Positions 9,214-18,260 of a stretch of DNA of 38,405 nucleotides are shown piece by piece. Positions within the stretch are counted from its first letter, which is position 1; each line of letters starts with the position of its first letter. This DNA is from Thraustochytrium sp. TN22 (lineage: Eukaryota > Sar > Bigyra > Thraustochytrida > Thraustochytriidae). The stretch covers positions 1 through 38,405 of the forward strand of contig JABLUY010000299.1 in NCBI GenBank assembly GCA_013306675.1. Reading direction: 5' to 3'. The notes beneath the pieces were generated by a model. It had not been told where the DNA came from, made no database searches, and was given only the letters and a program-made list of their open reading frames with translations. A program made the translations under genes and the position numbers.

Positions 9214-9798
9214 CTCGTCGGACTCCTCACTGCTGGAGAGGGCGTCGCTGGACGAGGCGTCGCGACCCATGCGCGAGATGGAGCTCGAGGTGGTCTTGGC
9301 CTTGCGGCGGGCCGCGCCGCGCTTCTTGGCCTTCTTCTTCTTGCCCGAGACCGACCGGCGGCTGCTGCGGCTACGGCTGCGCGCGCGCGCGCCGCCCTCA
9401 GGGATGCCGTTCAGGCGGCGCACGCTGCGGCTGCGGCTTGCATCGGCCTTGCCGGCCTCGGACCGCGTGCCGCGCGTGACGCCGCTGCGCGGCAGGTCGT
9501 CCAGGTTGATGGTGTGCGTGATGGAGATGCTCCGCGACCGCTGCCGCGACGCGTCCCCGCCCTCCTCCGCGGACCTGGCGCGTCCGCGCCGCGCCGCCTT
9601 GGCGTCCTTGGCGTCCTTGGCAGCCTTGGCGGCCTGCAGCGCCGCGCGCTCGCCGCGCAGGATGGCCCGCGGCGAGTGCTCCGACGCCAGCAGCTCGCAG
9701 TTCTTGCACCTGCTCGGGCTCACCTTGCTCTTGTGGTACACCGGGTGCGGCTCGTACTGCTTGCACGCCTTCCCGTACCGGGCCGAGTACTCCGACAT
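7852..9798 (-). CDS. Ser/Arg/Lys-rich basic protein with small Cys/His cluster
   Basis: A 648-residue low-complexity protein. Residues 1-45 are the only globular-looking part and contain a possible zinc site: Cys12, His17, His21, then CKNC (Cys30, Cys33) and His40. The rest alternates RS/SR dipeptides (RSRSISI, ARSRSRSSRRS), poly-Ser runs (one encoded by an AGC repeat at about 9165-9210), KKDK repeats (about 8895-8950) and basic blocks. RS-rich composition is typical of nuclear splicing or speckle proteins, so a nuclear RNA-related role is plausible but not shown; there is no RRM. The start at 9798 is the only ATG in the frame that precedes the Cys/His block. It runs in the same direction as the POC1 gene to its right. 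Confidence 0.7.
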
Positions 9799-10754
9799 GC
9801 TCCGCGCGCTCTCGCCGCGCGCTCTCGCCCGCGCGCGCTCGCCCGCGCTGCTCCGCGCCGCGCGCCGCCACGCGCTCCGCCGCACGTGCAGCGCAGTAGC
9901 GTAGCTGCGCGCCGAGCGCCGGCCGCGCGCTCCGAGCGCCGGGCCGCGCCGCCGCGCCTGCCGCCCGCCCGCCTGCCGCCGCGCCGGGCTGTCGGGGACT
10001 GCCGCGCGCCGCGCCGCCGCGCGCCGCGCCGCGCCGCGCCGTGCCGTGGCGCGCGCGCGGGGTGGGTGCCAGTGGGGCGAGGCCGTGCGGCGCGAGCGAG
10101 CTTGTGCAGCGCGCGGCGTTGCGCACGCCGCGGCTGCTCCACTGTCCACGCGCGCGCAAGTCGGCCGCCGCCCTTTGCGCGCGCGCCGCCACACTGGCTG
10201 CCACTTGTCCACTTTCACTTTTGGCCGCTGGCCGGCCGGCCAGATGGATGCCTGCCTGCCTGGCAAGCCAAGATCGCGAGGGCGGTACGGAGACGAGCGA
10301 GCGAGCGAGCGAGCAGTCGAAGGCAAGCTGTGCTAACCCAGGTGAAGCCTGAGGCCCGCCACCGTCACGTGGAACACGTCGAACGAGTTTCGTGCCGTCC
10401 CGCCGTCCCGCGCGGGTACGAGCAGGACTAACGCAGTGCATGGTACGCGCACAAGGTCGAGAGTGCAGTGAAGGTGGTGGCCAAGATCATGTCATGTCTG
10501 TGATGTCAACGCATGTCAACCAAGGTCATGTCAGTGATGTCAACAGCTTTTACTTCAGCTTTTCCTTCGGCCTCCGGCGTCTGCCAATGCTCTGCAGTGG
10601 GCGCCTGCCTGCTATTAGGGGCTAGTGGCGCGAGTCGGCGTCGGTCGCGCTCCCCTGCGCCATCAGGGCGGCTCGCGCGTGGCCAGCCTGAGCCTCGGGC
10701 AAGGCTCGGTTTTTGCATGGCGTCCAGACGAGCGTCAACGTGCCGTCACCTATG
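9799..10754. other. Spacer upstream of the SR-rich gene
   Basis: About 530 nt of extremely GC-rich sequence precede the ATG at 9798, probably promoter and 5' UTR. At 10481-10548 there is a diverged doublet built on CATGTCAGTGATGTCAAC, and a GCGA run lies at about 10297-10313. No gene is supported. Confidence 0.45.
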
Positions 10755-12584
10755 TTAGTGCTGCAGACCGGCGACGATCTCCTCGTTGGCGCGCAGACGG
10801 GCCTCGACGTTTTGCAGCGCGCGAGCCAGGCTCTGCAGCGGCGCCGAGGCCGCGCTGGCGTCCGAGTAGGCCGTGCCGGGCGCCGGGGGCGGCGGCGGCG
10901 GCCTGGACGGCGGCTGGCGCGCAGGCAGGGAGGGCGTGGACGCACGGCGCTGCTCAAGACCGGGCTGCCGATTGCGCATCGCGGCCTGCGCAGCCTGGCG
11001 CGTGAAGTTCCCAATGCCGGGCGCCGCAGGCGCGACCGGGGCAGCCGCCAGGGCGGAATCGCGGGCTTGCGGGGCCGAGCCGCGACGCCCGGCGTTCGAG
11101 CCGCGCAGGTCGGCCTCTATGGCGAGGCGGCTGTCCTCCTGCTGCAGGTGCGCGCTAGCGAGCGTGGCCGCCGCGGCGTCAACCGCCTCCTGGTGCTGCA
11201 CCTCCAGCTCGTGCAGGCTGTACGACCGGTAGTTGCGCGAGGAGGTAGACGACGAGGTGGAGCTGCGCCGGCGCCGGCCCGGGGTCGACTCCTTGCGCGG
11301 CCGGTCCTCGGACCCGCTGGTGCCGTCCCTGGCCGGGTCAGCCGCGGGCTCCTCCGACCGCGAGTGGCGGTGGCGACGGCGCTCGCGGTCGTGGTGGCTG
11401 CTCTTGCGGCTGTGGCGGCGGTGGTGGTGATGGTGGTGCGAGGAGCCCGAGGTGGCGGCCGAGGACTTGCGCGCGCGCGCCAGGTCGACGTCGCCCTGCT
11501 CGCCGGCCAGGTCCTCGGGCGCCTCCTCCGGGTGCGGCGCCAAAGCGGCGCGCGAGTGACGGCTGGACCGCCGGCGCGAGTGGCGGCGCTTGCGCGCACG
11601 CTCGTCCGCGAGCGCCGCCGAAACGAGGTCCGCGGACGGGCCGAGCGGCTCGGCAGTGGACAGACCGTCGCAGCGCCACGCCAGCACGAGGCCATCCGCG
11701 GCGCCCGTGAGAAAGTGGTCGCCGTCTGGCGCGAAGGCGCAGGCCGCCACCGCCTTGGAGTGCGCGCGCACCGTGTACAGCAGCCTGCCCTCGCGCAGGT
11801 CCCACACGCGCACCGCCGCGTCCTCGCTGCCCGTGACCAAGAAGGCGCCCGACGGGTGGAAGCGCAGCGTCTGGATCTTGGCCGGCGCCTCCTGCAGCGC
11901 ATAGTGCTGCACGACCTGGCCCGAGCGCACGTCCCAGATGTTCACCGTGGCGTCCTCGCCGGCCGAGGCCACGCACGCGCCGCTCAGCGGGTCGAAGCGC
12001 GCCGCGCGCACCGCCGCCTCGTGGCCGTCGAAGCACACCACCTCCTTGCTCGTCGCCGTGTCCCACACCTTGACCAGCTTGTCGTCGCTCGCCGACACGG
12101 CCAGCGAGGCGTCCCCGTTCAGGTGCGCGTCCCGCACCCAGTTGCGGTGCCCGTGGATGCACCAGAGGAACTTGGGCCGCCCGGCCTGCTGCACCGAGAT
12201 GTCCCACAGCTTGATCATCTTGTCCGCCGACCCGGTCAGCAGCAGCCGCGAGTCGCGCGCCAGGTGCACGCTCGCCACCGACCCGTTGTGCGCGCGGAAG
12301 CTGTGGCCTGCGCCGCGCACCGACGGCTTCCAGAGCCGCACCGTCTGGTCCGCCGACCCGGACACCAGCACCGACTCGTCCGCGGCCACGTCCACGCTCA
12401 GCACGGCGCCCTTGTGCCCGCGCAGCCGGTACGCGCGCTGCTGCGGCCGAAAGTTCCACACCATCACCGACCCGTCGCGCGCGCCGGACATGGCCTGCTT
12501 CATGCCCGGCATCACCGCCACGCACTCCACCGGGCTCCCCTGCCCGGTGAACGTGCGCGCCAGCGCCACGCTCTCCTGCTCCAT
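10755..12584 (-). CDS. POC1: POC1-like centriole/basal body WD40 protein
   Basis: A 609-residue protein. Residues from about 5 to 300 form seven WD40 repeats (VSGSADQTVRLW, LTGSADKMIKLWD, VSASDDKLVKVWD, ASAGEDATVNIWD, VTGSEDAAVRVWD). The order and wording follow POC1 closely: PQQRAYRLRGHKGAV near the second repeat, the HRNWVRDA segment, and LLYTVRAHSKAV. The extreme C terminus (LARALQNVEARLRANEEIV) matches the short coiled coil that POC1 proteins carry at their end. POC1 acts in centriole and basal body stability and cilium assembly. Between the two parts lies a long low-complexity region with a six-His run and RS-rich blocks. The start is the first ATG in the frame; the open frame continues upstream without another ATG. 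Confidence 0.9.
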   Translation of the reverse strand: MEQESVALARTFTGQGSPVECVAVMPGMKQAMSGARDGSVMVWNFRPQQRAYRLRGHKGAVLSVDVAADESVLVSGSADQTVRLWKPSVRGAGHSFRAHNGSVASVHLARDSRLLLTGSADKMIKLWDISVQQAGRPKFLWCIHGHRNWVRDAHLNGDASLAVSASDDKLVKVWDTATSKEVVCFDGHEAAVRAARFDPLSGACVASAGEDATVNIWDVRSGQVVQHYALQEAPAKIQTLRFHPSGAFLVTGSEDAAVRVWDLREGRLLYTVRAHSKAVAACAFAPDGDHFLTGAADGLVLAWRCDGLSTAEPLGPSADLVSAALADERARKRRHSRRRSSRHSRAALAPHPEEAPEDLAGEQGDVDLARARKSSAATSGSSHHHHHHRRHSRKSSHHDRERRRHRHSRSEEPAADPARDGTSGSEDRPRKESTPGRRRRSSTSSSTSSRNYRSYSLHELEVQHQEAVDAAAATLASAHLQQEDSRLAIEADLRGSNAGRRGSAPQARDSALAAAPVAPAAPGIGNFTRQAAQAAMRNRQPGLEQRRASTPSLPARQPPSRPPPPPPAPGTAYSDASAASAPLQSLARALQNVEARLRANEEIVAGLQH

Positions 12585-13055
12585 CCTGCCGCCCTGCTCG
12601 CCCTTGGCCGCCCCGCCGCAACCGCCGCGGCCCGCGCCGCCGCCGACCGCCGCGCCGCCCGAGCGCGCCGCGCCGCGCAGGCGCGAGGCCCGAGCGCGCG
12701 CGGGCTCCTGCCGCCGCGCCGCGCGCCCGCGCGCCCGCCGTGCCCGCCGCGCCCGCCGCCCGAGCGCGCAGTTGCGGTCTGCCGCGCGCGCGCCGAGTCG
12801 CCGACTTGGCTCTGGGGGCTCGACGAGGAAGGACAACAGCGGCCGCCGATTTTTCCCTCCGCGGCCTCCAGGGCGCCGCGCCGGCGCGTCAATCAATCAA
12901 ATGCAGGCGCCCTCGCCGTCGGCAGCCGCGAGCGCGGTCGAGAGAACCGAGCTCGGGACGCGGAGAAGGAGACCCGCCGCGGGGCCGCGCTGCGCTCGAT
13001 GGGCTGCGCCAGGCTCTGCTGCGCACGCGGCAGGCCCGAGGTGGGCGCCTCGCAG
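12585..13055. other. GC-rich spacer upstream of POC1
   Basis: The segment lies between the POC1 start and the stop of the next gene on the same strand. It is extremely GC-rich near 12600-12780 and then mixed. No repeat array or gene is visible. It presumably contains the POC1 promoter. Confidence 0.4.
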
Positions 13056-13943
13056 TCAGGCCGCGCCGAGCTCGAGCTCCGCCTCGCGCAGGGCGGCAGG
13101 CTCGTCGGCGTCGGAGCCTGCGTCGAGGGCGGCAGGCTCGTCGGCGCCGGAAGCCGTGTCGAGGGCGGCGGCGAAGATGATGCCGTGCAGGCGCCGGACC
13201 TTGAGGCGGTTCACGAGGAGCGTGTGGCGCGGGGGCTTGGCGAGACTGCGCAGCGCGAGCGTCACCATGCCCGTGCCGGGGCTCTCCTCCAGCACGTAGC
13301 AGTAGCGCCACGCGCCCTGGTGGTGCGCGGCGACAATCTCACAGGGCTCGAAGAGGCGCTGCGGGCGCTTCTTCGTGCCGGCCTTCTTCTTTGCGAATTC
13401 GCTCGGCTCGCGCTTCAAGTCGTCCTCGACGCCGGCCTGCTTGACCTCGCTCTCCTGCTCGCCTACAGAGTCGTCGAGCTCCTCGATCGGGGGATCGACG
13501 ACGGCGCCAATGACGGGAAAGTGGACGTTGCACGGGAGCGGGAGCGTGCAGACGGTGCAGCGCTCGGGCCTCTCGAAGTCAAGGTCCAGCACTCGATCAG
13601 CGGGCGGATGGTCGTAGCGGCACCAACCGAGGCGCTCCAGACTCGTGCAGACGCCGGTGGCCAGGTAGCTCGCACACACGGGCACCTTGTTGGCAGCGGC
13701 CTGGCCGGCAGCCCTCTTTCGCGCGGAGCCCATTGACCTTAGAAGCGAGGCGTCGGCGGGCGTCGGCGCAGCCTGCCTTGGATAGTCTTGCCTGCGGCGA
13801 AGCTCCGCGTCTCGCGCCGCGCCCGGCGCGCAGCACGCCCTCTCGTGCGCCCTGGGTAGCCACGGCCTTATGCGCGTGGTGCAGTTCGTGCAGCGCACGC
13901 GCTCAGCCGGGGCGAGCTGCAGCTTCACGGGCGCCGTCGCCAT
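13056..13943 (-). CDS. Small zinc-finger protein (C2HC plus CCCH-like)
   Basis: A 295-residue protein. The N terminus has a C2HC motif, C18-x2-C21-x11-H33-x3-C37. Around residues 88-112 there is a CCCH-like motif (C-x8-C-x8-C-x3-H, read as VCASYLATGVC then GWCRYDH), with a longer middle spacing than most CCCH fingers. A third possible site follows at CTVCTLPLPCNVH. The C-terminal half has a compact segment (about 215-270, FEPCEIVAAHHQGAWRYCYV) that could be a small beta domain, and ends with two short Asp/Ala repeats (DEPAAL). CCCH fingers often bind RNA, but here this is only inferred. The start chosen is the ATG at 13943; an in-frame ATG at 14063 would add 40 Arg-rich residues. It is divergent from the CLC gene. 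Confidence 0.68.
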   Translation of the reverse strand: MATAPVKLQLAPAERVRCTNCTTRIRPWLPRAHERACCAPGAARDAELRRRQDYPRQAAPTPADASLLRSMGSARKRAAGQAAANKVPVCASYLATGVCTSLERLGWCRYDHPPADRVLDLDFERPERCTVCTLPLPCNVHFPVIGAVVDPPIEELDDSVGEQESEVKQAGVEDDLKREPSEFAKKKAGTKKRPQRLFEPCEIVAAHHQGAWRYCYVLEESPGTGMVTLALRSLAKPPRHTLLVNRLKVRRLHGIIFAAALDTASGADEPAALDAGSDADEPAALREAELELGAA

Positions 13944-14280
13944 CAGGAGGGAGGGGCACGCGCGCCGGCGACGCCGAGCCAGGCAAAGCGAGCGACCTCG
14001 ACTTACTTGTGGACCCCGCGGTCGAGGCAGTGCGCTCCCTACGAGCTGCGCAGACACCGCCATGGCATGGCCCTGGCGGGGCGTGCCGTTGATGCGGCGC
14101 GGGCGCGGGAAAGTCCCGGATGCAGGTGGCGGCGGCAGTGACCCGAATCGGCGGCCTCTCCATGACGACGCCCCTTGTCAAGTTGGCCCGCGGCGCCCGA
14201 GGCGGAGCCGCGCGAGCTGCTGCAGTCGTGCAGCGCAGCGCGCGAGGAGGCGCGGCGAGGGCGCTCGCCGGCGCGGCAGC
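13944..14280. promoter_or_regulatory. Putative bidirectional promoter, zinc-finger gene / CLC gene
   Basis: 337 bp separate the two divergent start codons. Both promoters and 5' UTRs must lie here unless the zinc-finger gene uses the upstream ATG at 14063, which would shrink the space to about 217 bp. A good splice donor-like GTAAGT lies on the minus strand near 14004-14009. No TATA-like element is visible. Confidence 0.5.
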
Positions 14281-15927
14281 ATGGAGAGCGCGTCCGACGG
14301 CGCGTCCAATGGCGGCGAAGGCGCGGCGCGGCTGCGGTCGCCTCTGCGCAAGAGTGAGAGCCACCGCAGCTTCTTCGGCGACCGCCTGCTGTCGGCGCGC
14401 GTGGACACCGGGTACCAATGCAAAGCGCACGGCAAGGGCAGCCGATGCCCCATGTGCAGCTCGTACGCGCAGGACTGGGACTTTGTGCTGGACGTGTCGT
14501 CCGGCGCGGTCTCTGGTGTGCTGGTGGGCGCGCTCTGCGCCGCGCTCGTGTGGCCCATGCGCGAGCTGCCCGTGCTGTGGACCAGCGAGGCGTACCCGAG
14601 CGACGCCGCCACGGTGCAGTTCATGTGCGGCAAGCCGTACTGGGCGCTGGTCATCGGCGGCGCCGGCCTCCTGGTGGGCCTGCTCAAGCGCTGGCTCGTG
14701 CTTGATGAGAACCTGGACGGACTCTTCAAGCAGATCTCGCAGGAGTACGTCAACCCGAACAACATGTTCAAGCTCGTGCTGCTCTCGGTGGTGTCCGTGG
14801 CGGGCGGCGCTGCGCTCGGCCCGTCCGCCGTGCTTGGCTCCGTGGGCGGCGCGGTGGCGCAAGTCTTTGCGGACCTGCGCAAGGCCGACGACGAGCACAT
14901 CCGCCGCAACTGCCTGCACGGCATCGGCGCGGCGCTCGGTTGTCTCTTCCCGTCGCCCGTGACGCCCATGGTGCTCATCGCGGAGCTCGGGCCCAGCGAC
15001 GAGATGCACGCGGACTATGTGCGCTACTTTGCCGAGATGGGCACCTCCGTGCTCAGCGCCTTCGTCGTGCACCTGCACCTGTCTGGCCGCACCTACCTGC
15101 CGTTTGTGCCCATCGGCCAGGACCTCGGCCCGTACGAGTTCGAGGCGAGCCACCTGCTGTGGGGTGTGCTCATGGGGCTCATCTCCGGCGTCGTGGGGCT
15201 CATCACGGCCATCCTCACAGGCGCCTCCACGCGCGTCTTCGCGCGTCTCAGGCCTCTCATCCCGGCTGCAGTGCGCGACGTCTTGCCGCCCACGGTCGGC
15301 GGCCTACTCATTGGCCTGCTTTCCATCGTCATCCCACTCAGCCTCGGCAGCGGCAATTCGCAGCTGCTCTCCATCATCGACCACGCCCGCGCGCACCGCG
15401 TGGGCCCGGGCCTCTTGTTGGCCTCGGTGCTGGGCAAGATCGTTGCGGTGGCGCTCAGCGTCGGCAGCGGCTTTGAGGGCGGTGTCGTCTTCCCGCTCTA
15501 CTTTATTGGCGCCTGCCTTGGGCTCGCGCTGCACATGCTCATCGGCGAGCCGGCGGGCCTGCCGCTCATGCTCTTCCTCTCCTGCTTCATTTGTGCGGTC
15601 CCGGCCTCCTTCTTTCCCATCCCCATTACGCACCTCGTCACCGTCATGACTATGCTGCAAATCGGCGAGAGCAATGGTGCGCCCATGTTTGCAGCCTGCA
15701 TCGTGTCCAACCTCGTCTGCTGTGGCAGCGGCGCTCTCGCCTATTTGCTTCGTGTGGCGCACGCCAAGGAGATGATCGATGCCCCAGCGCTGCCTGCCAT
15801 CCCCGAGGAGGAAGAGGAGGAGGAAGACGATGAGGAGGACGAGGGCGGAGAAGGCGTCGACGAGGAAGAGTACGCGCTTTATCAAAGTCTGCATGAGTCT
15901 CCGCGCGGCGAGCTAGCGCAGCAATAG
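14281..15927 (+). CDS. CLC-type chloride channel/transporter-like membrane protein
   Basis: A 548-residue polytopic membrane protein of the CLC family. Recognisable parts are the first-half motif GGAALGPSAVLGSVGG (about 176-191), equivalent to the CLC GREGP region, and the second-half motif GSGFEGGVVFPLYFIGACLG (about 394-413), equivalent to the GGIFAPSL region. At least nine hydrophobic helices lie between about residues 72 and 500. The N terminus has a Cys/His patch (YQCKAHGKGSRCPMC). The C terminus is an acidic tail with no CBS domains, so it resembles short, bacterial-like CLCs more than animal or plant ones. The gating glutamate of the GREGP motif is not present; the equivalent position is Ser/Ala. 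This may favour channel over proton-coupled exchange, by inference. The ATG at 14281 gives MESASDGASNGGEG. The last codons lie in the first unit of a minisatellite. Confidence 0.82.
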   Translation: MESASDGASNGGEGAARLRSPLRKSESHRSFFGDRLLSARVDTGYQCKAHGKGSRCPMCSSYAQDWDFVLDVSSGAVSGVLVGALCAALVWPMRELPVLWTSEAYPSDAATVQFMCGKPYWALVIGGAGLLVGLLKRWLVLDENLDGLFKQISQEYVNPNNMFKLVLLSVVSVAGGAALGPSAVLGSVGGAVAQVFADLRKADDEHIRRNCLHGIGAALGCLFPSPVTPMVLIAELGPSDEMHADYVRYFAEMGTSVLSAFVVHLHLSGRTYLPFVPIGQDLGPYEFEASHLLWGVLMGLISGVVGLITAILTGASTRVFARLRPLIPAAVRDVLPPTVGGLLIGLLSIVIPLSLGSGNSQLLSIIDHARAHRVGPGLLLASVLGKIVAVALSVGSGFEGGVVFPLYFIGACLGLALHMLIGEPAGLPLMLFLSCFICAVPASFFPIPITHLVTVMTMLQIGESNGAPMFAACIVSNLVCCGSGALAYLLRVAHAKEMIDAPALPAIPEEEEEEEDDEEDEGGEGVDEEEYALYQSLHESPRGELAQQ

Positions 15928-16145
15928 TATCGCGCACGTGCTCCGTCGAGCGGCTAGCGCAGTGATAGTATCGCACACGTGTTCCATCGAGCGGATAGCG
16001 CAGGCATGGTGATGCGCACCTGCTCCGCCGAGCGGCTAGCGCAGGCATGGTATTGCGCAAGTACTCCGTCGAGCGACTAGCGCAGCACTAGTATCGTATC
16101 GCACACCTGCTCCGCCGAGCGGCTAGCGCAGGCATGTACTTTGTC
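15909..16145. repeat. 41-bp minisatellite overlapping the CLC stop codon
   Basis: Six head-to-tail copies. Units 15948-15988, 15989-16029 and 16030-16070 are each 41 bp and start GAGCGGCTAGCGCAG or a close variant. The fifth (16071-16116) is 46 bp through duplication of GTATC. The sixth is truncated. The first unit (15909-15947) contains the last codons and the TAG stop of the CLC gene. Confidence 0.88.
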
Positions 16146-16554
16146 GAGCGGAGGCGCTCGGGTAGCTCCCGAAAACACACACAAAACAAATAGGACAAAC
16201 TTTTTCGTTCTCTCTCGCGCGCGGTAGCTCTCTCCATACGGGCGGGGTGGGGTGGGGGTGAAAACACCATCCGCCCTTTATTGTCAGTGGAGTTTACGCG
16301 CAGGTAGCTAGACTGGGCGCGGCTGGGCACAGGTCGGCGCGTAAGTTCGCGCTCGGGGTTCTCGCCACGCTCCGTATCATGCTGCTCCCCATCGCAACGT
16401 GATTGCAAAGTGTGGGCGCTCGCCTCACGCTCGCCTCGCCGTCCGGACAACCCAGGGCACCTCATCCAGAGCTGCGCCAGAACGGAGTCAGAGCTGAGCC
16501 ACGGCTCTCTCGGACTCTCTCTCTCTCTCTTGCTCGAGCTAGATCTCTAGCTTC
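15928..16554. other. Convergent spacer between CLC and PP2C genes
   Basis: It contains the minisatellite, then about 400 nt without a gene. On the minus strand an AATAAA lies at 16277-16282, about 275 nt past the PP2C stop, and could be its polyadenylation signal. A CT-repeat (about 16506-16530) and the motif GAGCTAGATCTCTAGC (16536-16551) lie just beyond the PP2C stop. Confidence 0.5.
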
Positions 16555-17844
16555 TTAATTGGAGCCCTCGGAAGCCGTGCAGTCGCCGTCTTCAGGCCAC
16601 CAGCGCGAAAGATTGAGAATTAGCACGGAGATGTCATCGGACTGGCTGCCGTTGTTCGTAGCGCGCTCGGCGGCGGCGTTCTCGAGGTCCTGCGAAACCT
16701 TGGTGAGCGCGGCCTGAACGTCCTCATCGGACATGGGACCGTTCGCCTCGGCCTCGGCTACCTCCGCAGACATGTGCTCGTGCACGAAGGCAGCGGCGTC
16801 CTCGGAAGAGAAGCTGTCCCAGAGGCCATCCGAGGCGGCCAGGACGAACATCATGGACGGGTCCATTGGGAGTGACTTGACCTCCGGCGTGTGCAGCACG
16901 ATGTTCTCGCGGTGCAGCGGGACGTCGCCGAGCGAGCGCGTGAGCTGCAGCATGCCGTCGATGTAGTCGCCAGCGACGTGGCGCATAAAGATCTTGCCGC
17001 CGACGTTCTCGATGCGCTCGCGCTCGGCCTCGTCCGCGGCCTTGATGTTATGGTCCTTGGTGATGTCCTCCACGAGCAGGCCGGACTCCGCGGTGGGCTT
17101 GTGCCGGCAGAGGATGGCGCGCGAGTCGCCCACGTGGGCGACGTGCACCATGCTATCGCAAACCAGCATGAGCGTGACGGTGGTGCCACTGCCGAGCGGC
17201 AGCGTGATGCGGCCCAGGTCGGTTTGCTGCTTCTCCTCGATCTCGCGCTTGAACTTCATCATGGGGCCCACCACCTCCTTCTCGTAGATGCCATCGAGCA
17301 GCTTCTGCGTCGCCGCAAAGGCCTCCTCGAAGGCCGCATGCACTGCCTTGGTGGGCAGCCGCCGTGCGCCGCTGGCCTCCACGCGCTTGCGCAGCTCGTT
17401 GCGCAGCAGCTCCGGCAGCTTGGCAGCCACGTCCTCAGCCATGATGTCGCCGTCGCGGCCGTGGCCGTCGAAGATGCCGGACAGCACTGCCTCCGGGTCG
17501 CTCAGCAGCTGCGGGATGAACACGAAGCGGTCCTGGTCCTTGCGAAAGCCTTGGACGAGCGCCGAAAAGTACACGCGCGTGGTGCCGCTGGCCTCGTCAC
17601 CGTCTGCCGCGGCCTTGGCGCCGTCCTCTGAGGCCTCGCTGCCGCCCACGCTCACGTCGAAGAAGGCCGAGCCCTGCTTGTCCGTCACGCTGTGGCCCTT
17701 ATTGAGCTGGGGCGCGTGCTTGCCCGGCGCGGCGGCGGGCGAGGCGGCGGCGGCTGCCGCCGCCCCGTCGCCGCCGTCGCCATCCGGCGCAGGCGCAGGC
17801 GCGGGCCGCCGCGCGGACTTCGCGGCGCTCCACCTGCCGCCCAT
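16555..17844 (-). CDS. PP2C-family protein phosphatase with N-myristoylation motif
   Basis: A 429-residue Mg/Mn-dependent Ser/Thr phosphatase (PPM family). The metal-site motifs are all present: KDQD (about 102-105), GIFDGHG (about 123-129), SGTTVTLML, HVAHVGDSRAIL, LTRSLGD, LAASDGLWD and the C-terminal DDISVLIL. All usual Asp ligands can be seen, so the enzyme should be active. The N terminus reads MGGRWSAAKSARR: Gly2 and Ser6 plus basic residues fit N-myristoylation and membrane attachment, as in some PP2Cs of protists. It is followed by an Ala/Pro low-complexity linker to about residue 45. The start is the first ATG in frame and gives the lipidation motif. It is divergent from the gene at 18261, with a shared 416-bp upstream region. 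Confidence 0.93.
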   Translation of the reverse strand: MGGRWSAAKSARRPAPAPAPDGDGGDGAAAAAAASPAAAPGKHAPQLNKGHSVTDKQGSAFFDVSVGGSEASEDGAKAAADGDEASGTTRVYFSALVQGFRKDQDRFVFIPQLLSDPEAVLSGIFDGHGRDGDIMAEDVAAKLPELLRNELRKRVEASGARRLPTKAVHAAFEEAFAATQKLLDGIYEKEVVGPMMKFKREIEEKQQTDLGRITLPLGSGTTVTLMLVCDSMVHVAHVGDSRAILCRHKPTAESGLLVEDITKDHNIKAADEAERERIENVGGKIFMRHVAGDYIDGMLQLTRSLGDVPLHRENIVLHTPEVKSLPMDPSMMFVLAASDGLWDSFSSEDAAAFVHEHMSAEVAEAEANGPMSDEDVQAALTKVSQDLENAAAERATNNGSQSDDISVLILNLSRWWPEDGDCTASEGSN

Positions 17845-18260
17845 GCTCTCCCTCGCGCGCCGCGCGTGTCGCGCGAGCGAACTTGAACTTGACCTTGAAC
17901 TTGCCGCGCCCCCTCCCGTGCCTTTGCGCCGCGCCTTCGCCTCGCCTCGCGCGCGCGCGCCGCGCGGGGGGAGGGGCGCCGCGGGGTGCGGGGGCGCGCC
18001 GCCGCTCGACGCCGCCGCCGCCGCCGCCGCAGGGGCGCGCGGGCGGGAGGCTCGTCGGGGTCTGCGCGCCCGCGCCGCCTGCCTGCTCTCCGGCGGCCTG
18101 CGAGCCTTTTTGAACTCTCAACGCACGAGGAGCGCCGCGCGCCGGCGCAGAGCGCCAAGGCGTCGCGCGCGCCGGGGCCCGGCGAGGCCGGCGCGGAGGC
18201 CGCGGCGGCGCGGCGCCTCCCCGCCTCCCCGCCCGCCCGCCTGCCCGCCCGCGCGGGCCC
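17845..18260. promoter_or_regulatory. Putative bidirectional promoter, PP2C / 161-residue protein
   Basis: 416 bp between divergent starts. Close to the PP2C ATG there is a hexamer repeat GAACTTGAACTTGACCTTGAACTTG-like block (about 17879-17903), a possible regulatory element or simple repeat. A CCG triplet run lies at about 18011-18030. The rest is GC-rich without a recognisable core element. Confidence 0.45.

Noticed and set aside
8824-10431. 535-codon plus-strand open frame opposite the SR-rich gene
   Set aside because: Leu/Ala runs arise from the reverse complement of Ser/Lys repeats; no start context and no domain.
10713-13736. 1007-codon plus-strand open frame across the POC1 and zinc-finger genes
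   Set aside because: It is antisense to two well-supported genes and is made of Arg/Ala/Val low-complexity sequence.
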